Shown here piece after piece: positions 60,401 to 64,000 of a stretch of DNA of 64,000 bases (within the stretch, counting starts at the first letter, position 1; the number at the start of each line of letters is the position of its first letter). The translations under genes and the position numbers were made by a program. This DNA is from Allolobophora icterica (lineage: Eukaryota > Annelida > Clitellata > Crassiclitellata > Lumbricidae), in contig OY744614.1 of the NCBI GenBank assembly GCA_963556255.1, forward strand, positions 36,739,659 through 36,803,658, read 5' to 3'. The notes beneath the pieces were generated by a model. That model ran no database searches. It worked only from the letters and a program-made list of their open reading frames with translations, and was not told where the DNA came from.

Positions 60401-63357
60401 AGTACCAGTTACTACATCCGTGGCTTTGAAAGCCAAAGTCCATCACTATGTAACCACTTCCCATAATTTTAAGACCAAACACAGAAAACACAGGAACTCA
60501 CCTGCTCCAGCCTTGCTCAATCCAATCCAGAAAGTGTCGTAAAATGTGTATGAATAGCGCAGCATAAGGTCCCCGACGAACTCTCCCTCCAGCGAATTGT
60601 GAATCGAAACAAGGTTACATGATCTGCCGGGCACAGCATTGACACAGGTTTGTTGAGCCGTGTCCCAGAAATTTGTCGTGTAGTAAGTCGAGACACCGTA
60701 ACAGTATTCCCCGTAAGGAATCCAGCTAAGATTCGATGTGTTTGTAGGACAAGTACCTTCCATCTGAGCTGGGGTAGTGTTTGGTGTTTCTGTCAGAATA
60801 AGAAAACCACAAGTGTCATTATCAGCGTACTACAACAGTGGCGCAGCTAGCTTTTCATGGGCCCGGGTGCAGGGGTTTCTGCATGGGCCCCAATTTGGCC
60901 CTGTAAGGCCTGTAGCCTTGCTTTCTTACCAATATTGTGGGCCCCTGGAGGTCGTGGGCCCGGGTGCCTTGCACCCCTGCACATATGATAGCTACGCCAC
61001 TGTACTACAATTTTAGTATTACTTAAGAACTTCTTGTAACCAATCAACCACATTGTTTATGAATTTATCTGCTATACACACCTGCAAGATTTCAGCTTTA
61101 CAGAGACTGGGAAAATATAAACACATAACGAAAGCTACTCCGATCATGAATGCAGAATACTTTATGTAAGTAACAGCAAGTTAGAGAAGTCTTTTGAAGA
61201 ATTAGAGCAGTCCTGAGACAGTGCTGATGAATGTTCCTATGTACAACTACAGTCAAGAGGATCGACCGAATCTCATCGTCTTTCCTGTCCAACCTCCAGT
61301 GACTTCTAATGTACCATAGTAAATCATACCACGCAATACACTACAATGCTTAGTTGTACTTTTAACTACTTACCTACACTCTTCAACAATTTGAAGCTAT
61401 CGTTAAATTGCCTCATATTTCAACGTTACAATTCAGAAGCAACAGTATAACTTCATAGCATCACAGCGCAGGATTCTTAACAGATACAACGCTTGTCTGT
61501 TTTTGCCAATGCTCTGAACAGTAGAGAGTGATGAGGGATGCTACAGCAGTTAGACGAAAGACAACTGACCTGTGGTTATCTTGCACACAAAAGGCATCGG
61601 CTGGGAACAGATTGAGTCCCGCCATGTCCCCTGTTGGTCCATTCCCACACAGCCACCACCATCTACTGTCCGGTTTGGTTGACCAACTGCCCACTTAGTA
61701 TAGATCACGTGCCAGTTATCTGACCAGTAGTACACACTTTCATTCTAAACACAAAACACATGCAAGAAAATTTAGTTAACTGTAAACACGCTCTCAACAA
61801 TCGTATATTACTAGCAGCCTTGTTAATGACCTTATAAGTTCTGGAAAATTCTGTTGCATGTGTGAATCAATAAACTTCTTTCATATAGCGACAGAGGCGT
61901 AACTTTGGTCTGAAAAGTGGGGGGTACCAATTTCTTAATACACGAAGCAAGGCGGAGACTGCGATCTCTGGGAAGGCACACTAATAAATATTCTTTAGCA
62001 TTGTTCAAAAAGTGGGGGTACGGTACCCCAGTCCAAAAAATGCGGGGTACGGGTACCCCTCGTAGCCCCCACAAATTACGCCTATGTATAGCGCCTTTAG
62101 CGCTTTAACGATGAGCTGCACTGGCTTCCCAGTCACTTTAGCAGATGCCCGTCGTTGAAGTGTTAAAGGCTCATAAAAGTGCCCACATCACACTAACTGA
62201 TGCAAACATCAATGAAAAGAAAAAAGTGACGGATTACAGTGGTCCATCTTGCCCCAGCATTGGGGCAAGGTGCATTTTAAGGCAGTTTGATTCGAGTCAT
62301 TTTGGCAAAATTTATCGCAGAACACTAAGTCTTATGAACCTCATTAATTTGTTTTGTTCATCGCGAAATGGAAATGCTTGGACTACCACCATGTTGTCAC
62401 CGCATGTCTGCTGATGTTTTGACTTAGCCAGCTTCAGTCCATTACAACCAGGGGCGTCTACACCATAGAAACCGTGGAGCAAATGCTCCATCCAAGAAAT
62501 AGGGGGAGATCTGTCAGTATGTGTGCCACCATTTTAAGGGGGAAGTAATGGGGGGGGGAAGAGACGGGAAGAAGAAGTTGCTCCAATGACTTAGGGGGAT
62601 AGACGCCCCTGATTACAACTGTGATGCCTCAATAATGGTCAGCCCGCAAACTTCTTGTATATTTCAAACTATATGACATTCTTGAACCTACTACATGGAC
62701 AATCCATAACATTTGGTGCAATGTCAGCATAAAACTGATCAAAAGGGTTCCGTCTTGAACCAGCTGGGTGAAAAGCTGGATGGGTTAATATGCACTGTTA
62801 ACCCATCTGGCTCAAGCAACCCAAGAGGATTGGGGATTAATCCAGATAGAGGCAGCTCATTAAACATTTCAGTTTGTCTTATGCTGCATCTTTTAAAACC
62901 TGGATCACTTACAAATACATAGGGCTAATCCAAACAAACCACCAAATACTCAAGGCCAATCCAGACTAAATCAACATACCCGTCAAATACTCAAGGCCCA
63001 TCCAGACTAAATCATACATACAGCCAAATACTGAAGGCCAGTCTAGACTAAATCAAACATACCGTCAAATACTCAAGGCCAATCCAGACTAAATCAAACA
63101 TACCGTCAAATATTCAAGGCCAATCCAGACTAACTCGAATGAACCCATTGATGACAGATAAATCGACACAGCTGCATTCTCTGATTCGCTGTGAATGGAC
63201 GTGAGCTGACCGCCATCTTGAATGCACTGAGCTTCAGCGTCTGACCATGACTTCTGCTCTGTGTAGAGTTTGTAGCACGCATACCAATATGGCGTATATC
63301 CACTTGGACAATTGTGTGCAGAAGTCAATGACGGAGTGCTGACAACGAAAGCTGGAT
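54210..63357 (-). CDS. Membrane C-type lectin, 3' part: three CTLDs, TM and tail (8 exons in window)
   Basis: A type I membrane protein with tandem C-type lectin domains, like macrophage mannose receptor relatives. Such receptors bind sugars at the cell surface. Each CTLD is split over two exons: 1 (63104-63357, 61570-61744), 2 (60502-60789, 57382-57564), 3 (56413-56685, 55561-55761). Linker 55115-55153 and the TM/tail exon 54210-54493 follow. All phases join without a stop, giving about 565 residues. CTLD1 has WIGL, QPN and WRD; CTLD2 has WIGL, EPND and WDD, so it alone keeps a mannose-type calcium site; CTLD3 has WIGL but lost EPN and WND. Pro/Thr linkers separate domains. The membrane segment is GAVFGIIIGVGLIVGGSYIG and the tail has VTYDN and VNYFGELE tyrosines. 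The first exon here needs a preceding one, so signal peptide and possibly more domains lie off-window. Confidence 0.9.
55115..55153 (-). CDS. Lectin linker micro-exon
   Basis: A 39-base phase-1 exon coding ASATPPPNPDSGS, joining CTLD3 to the membrane exon. Acceptor TTTTAG, donor TCAG|GTAAAC. Confidence 0.8.
55561..55761 (-). CDS. Lectin CTLD3, second half
   Basis: Encodes EEYLWSNGLSLDDTNYTNWK, RLCVDLYG and WTTSQCGEFRGYACR. The calcium-site motifs EPN and WND are absent. Confidence 0.9.
55870..56210. repeat. Dispersed repeat in a lectin intron
   Basis: CTGTGCCAAGCG, GCGCCCC-rich sequence and TCTATTAATATTATATATAC occur in the same order as at 6130-6310. The right end has CTTGCGCCCCTCTTGACC, a possible inverted partner of the left GCGCCCCCCC block. 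Confidence 0.5.
56413..56685 (-). CDS. Lectin CTLD3, first half
   Basis: Encodes the PLPTTPPTPS linker, CPSAEWTSYGGDCYLFRPDE, WDEADQDCKAFG and FWIGLSKQEG. Donor GGAG|GTTAGG. Confidence 0.92.
57382..57564 (-). CDS. Lectin CTLD2, second half
   Basis: Encodes MSYTWIDNTEMEYTYWNPGE then PNDLNG, WDDYYCHSYTLPFVCK. It contains the EPN sugar-specificity motif and a WND-like WDD. Confidence 0.94.
57814..58048 (+). repeat. tRNA-derived SINE with LINE-like tail
   Basis: A box GTGGCTCGGTGCTAAG, B box GGTTCGAATCCC, then TTGGGCAAGTCCTTCACTCG, and a 3' end GAGGCACTAGAGAAATATCC plus A/T-rich tail. That end resembles the GAGGCGCTATATAAAT tail of the LINE at 3181, which would explain how it was mobilised. It is inserted in the antisense LINE below. 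Confidence 0.78.
58314..59362 (+). mobile_element. piggyBac-like element with internally deleted transposase
   Basis: Exact TTAA on both sides (58310-58313 and 59363-59366), with CCCT at the left end and AGGG at the right. Near each end lies the 18-bp palindrome GGGGTGCAWWTGCACCCC (58329, 59303; a third at 58508). At 58656 a frame starts MATIKKDNIRIFTAEQARKL, like piggyBac transposase N-termini. At 58748-59008 another frame runs through an acidic stretch into RCILCDRSKDKK, CHRCGSFACADH and CTGC, matching the C-terminal cysteine-rich zinc domain. The DDD catalytic core is missing and the two parts are in different frames. The element is inserted in the LINE inside a lectin intron. Confidence 0.88.
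58748..59008 (+). pseudogene. piggyBac transposase C-terminal zinc domain remnant
   Basis: An 86-codon frame. After an acidic N-terminal half comes a CXXC...CXXC...CXXH...CXXC pattern (RCILC, CHRC, CADH, CTGC) of the piggyBac cysteine-rich domain, which binds transposon ends. There is no catalytic domain. Whether it is translated is unknown. Confidence 0.75.
59440..59590 (+). repeat. LINE 3' end fragment
   Basis: Plus strand with FFFARSLRAAEWPQL then GAGCGGCGATATACAAATCT and CCAAATACGATACG. It matches the 3' tail signature of the L2/CR1-type elements here, and sits head-on in the antisense LINE. Confidence 0.5.
60502..60789 (-). CDS. Lectin CTLD2, first half
   Basis: Encodes a TPNTTPAQ linker, CPTNTSNLSWIPYGEYCYG, WDTAQQTC and FWIGLSKAGA. 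Donor GCAG|GTGAGT. Confidence 0.93.
60836..61002. mobile_element. hAT-like MITE, exact 8-bp TSD
   Basis: Ends CAGTGGCGCAGCTAGC and GATAGCTACGCCACTG, with TACTACAA on both sides (60828-60835 and 61003-61010). The GGGCCC-rich interior is itself inverted. It lies 47 bases upstream of the CTLD2 first exon. Confidence 0.92.
61570..61744 (-). CDS. Lectin CTLD1, second half
   Basis: Encodes NESVYYWSDNWHVIYTKW, GQPNRT and MPFVCK. Donor ACAG|GTCAGT. Confidence 0.92.
61892..62086. mobile_element. hAT-like MITE, CAGGGGCGTAAC family
   Basis: Ends CAGAGGCGTAACTTTGGTC and ACAAATTACGCCTATG, flanked by TATAGCGA and TATAGCGC (one mismatch). It sits in the lectin intron within CTLD1. Confidence 0.88.
62095..62160 (+). 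pseudogene. Tiny LINE scrap
   Basis: GATGAGCTGCACTGGCTTCC codes DELHWLP, the conserved LHWLP motif of L2/CR1 proteins. Nothing more of the element is readable. Confidence 0.35.
62449..62611. mobile_element. hAT-like MITE, exact 8-bp TSD
   Basis: Ends CAGGGGCGTCTACACC and GGATAGACGCCCCTG, with ATTACAAC on both sides (62441-62448 and 62612-62619). The interior has inverted GGAGCAA/TTGCTCC and G runs. Confidence 0.92.
62925..63145. repeat. 41-bp tandem repeat spanning a lectin exon end
   Basis: Five copies of a unit containing AAATACTCAAGGCCAATCCA. The right-most copy contains the last codons of the CTLD1 first-half exon and its splice donor, so the unit has carried a donor site into the intron several times. 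Confidence 0.93.
63104..63357 (-). CDS. Lectin CTLD1, first half
   Basis: Acceptor TTTTTAG. Encodes NCPSGYTPYWYACYKLY, WSDAEAQCIQDGG and VWIGLEYLT. Donor ACG|GTATGT in phase 0, unlike the phase-1 introns elsewhere in the gene. The end of this exon and its donor are copied in a 41-bp tandem repeat downstream. Confidence 0.9.
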
Positions 63358-63680
63358 CTAAAAATTACAAACTTTACATTGCTCCAGGATAAATACGGTA
63401 CACATCATGTAGTAATTTTCACTACTTTACTTATATTAATATTAAGTCAATACAGCAATAATTTCAGTCATAACTGTACATGCAGTAACGGCAGTTTACA
63501 AAGAACAGTTCTAAGAATGAATTATTTTATCTGAAAAACCACGTGATGTTGACAGTCTTAAAACGAAAGTTATTGCACGTTAGTAGCAGCCTTCAAACGT
63601 AAAAAATACAGAAAACGAGAAATTTAGTTTTCCTGATTTATGCAGCAGTACAGTAGGATTCTTCCCAGTCTTCCTGCTTA

Positions 63681-64000
63681 TCAATCAATCAATCAATCAA
63701 TCATGCATTCATATAGCGCCCATTCAAGGAAGCTATTCAGAGGCGCTCACAGCCCAGCCCCGGCGAAAGAGAACAGTCTTTAGAGCAGAGAAGAAAGCAG
63801 TGGATGAGTTTCGAGGAAGAGACCGCAGCTCAGGAGGAAGCCAATTCCAAATTGTGGGTCCAACCACGGAGCAAGCGCTCTGCTGCATAGTATCGGTGCG
63901 TGCGAAAGGAACAAAGAGACCACCACGGGCGGCAGTGCGGAGAGCGGTTACCAGGTGGAACAGAGGCACGAGAAGAGAGCTCGCGCAGATAGGAAGGGCG
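63681..64000 (-). pseudogene. Antisense LINE 3' end, runs off the window
   Basis: The minus strand codes FARTDTMQQSACSVVGPTIW, NWLPPELR and FFSALKTVLFRR, then GGCGCTATATGAATGCATGA and a (TTGA)n tail at 63681-63703. Closely related to 15005-15310. Confidence 0.8.

Overview
This is a 64 kb piece of an animal nuclear genome: spliced genes with GT/AG introns, metazoan gene families and dense transposon debris. Nothing bacterial or viral was seen. The mix of a protocadherin, a membrane C-type lectin, a ClC-3/4/5-type exchanger, L2/CR1-like LINEs, tRNA-derived SINEs and many hAT-like MITEs suggests a marine invertebrate. An echinoderm, hemichordate or cephalochordate is my guess, but the sequence alone does not fix the phylum.

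Four protein genes can be supported. (1) A ClC-3/4/5-type H+/Cl- exchanger on the minus strand, 28550 down to 11401, rebuilt here as 20 coding exons. They sum to 2451 nt (816 aa plus stop) with every splice phase matching. (2) An intronless short-chain dehydrogenase of the retinol dehydrogenase 11-14 type on the plus strand, 36974-37927. (3) A protocadherin on the minus strand, 47752-44966, whose seven cadherin repeats, membrane segment and short tail lie in one exon. (4) The 3' part of a type I membrane C-type lectin on the minus strand, 63357-54210. It has three C-type lectin domains, a membrane segment and a tail; its 5' end lies beyond the right edge. The genes look unrelated in function.

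Region by region: 0-6.9 kb is repeats, including a broken LINE (3181-5200) split by a MITE. 6.9-28.6 kb is the chloride exchanger with repeat-filled introns and downstream flank. 29-36.3 kb is a transposon graveyard with a foldback structure and nested elements. 37-38 kb is the dehydrogenase. 38-44.9 kb is microsatellites, a GC-rich minisatellite, a roughly 190-bp satellite and a LINE-bearing TIR element. 45-47.8 kb is the protocadherin. 48-54 kb is gene-poor with trinucleotide arrays. 54.2-63.4 kb is the lectin, whose long intron holds a LINE, a SINE and an internally deleted piggyBac element.

The most distinctive observations are these: many MITEs with exact 8-bp target duplications; a second TIR family with 9-bp duplications; a LINE cleanly split by a MITE; several levels of nested transposons at 33.8-36.3 kb; a piggyBac relic that keeps only the ends of its transposase; a 41-bp tandem repeat that has copied a lectin splice donor; and a patchy excess of the palindrome TAGGCCTA.
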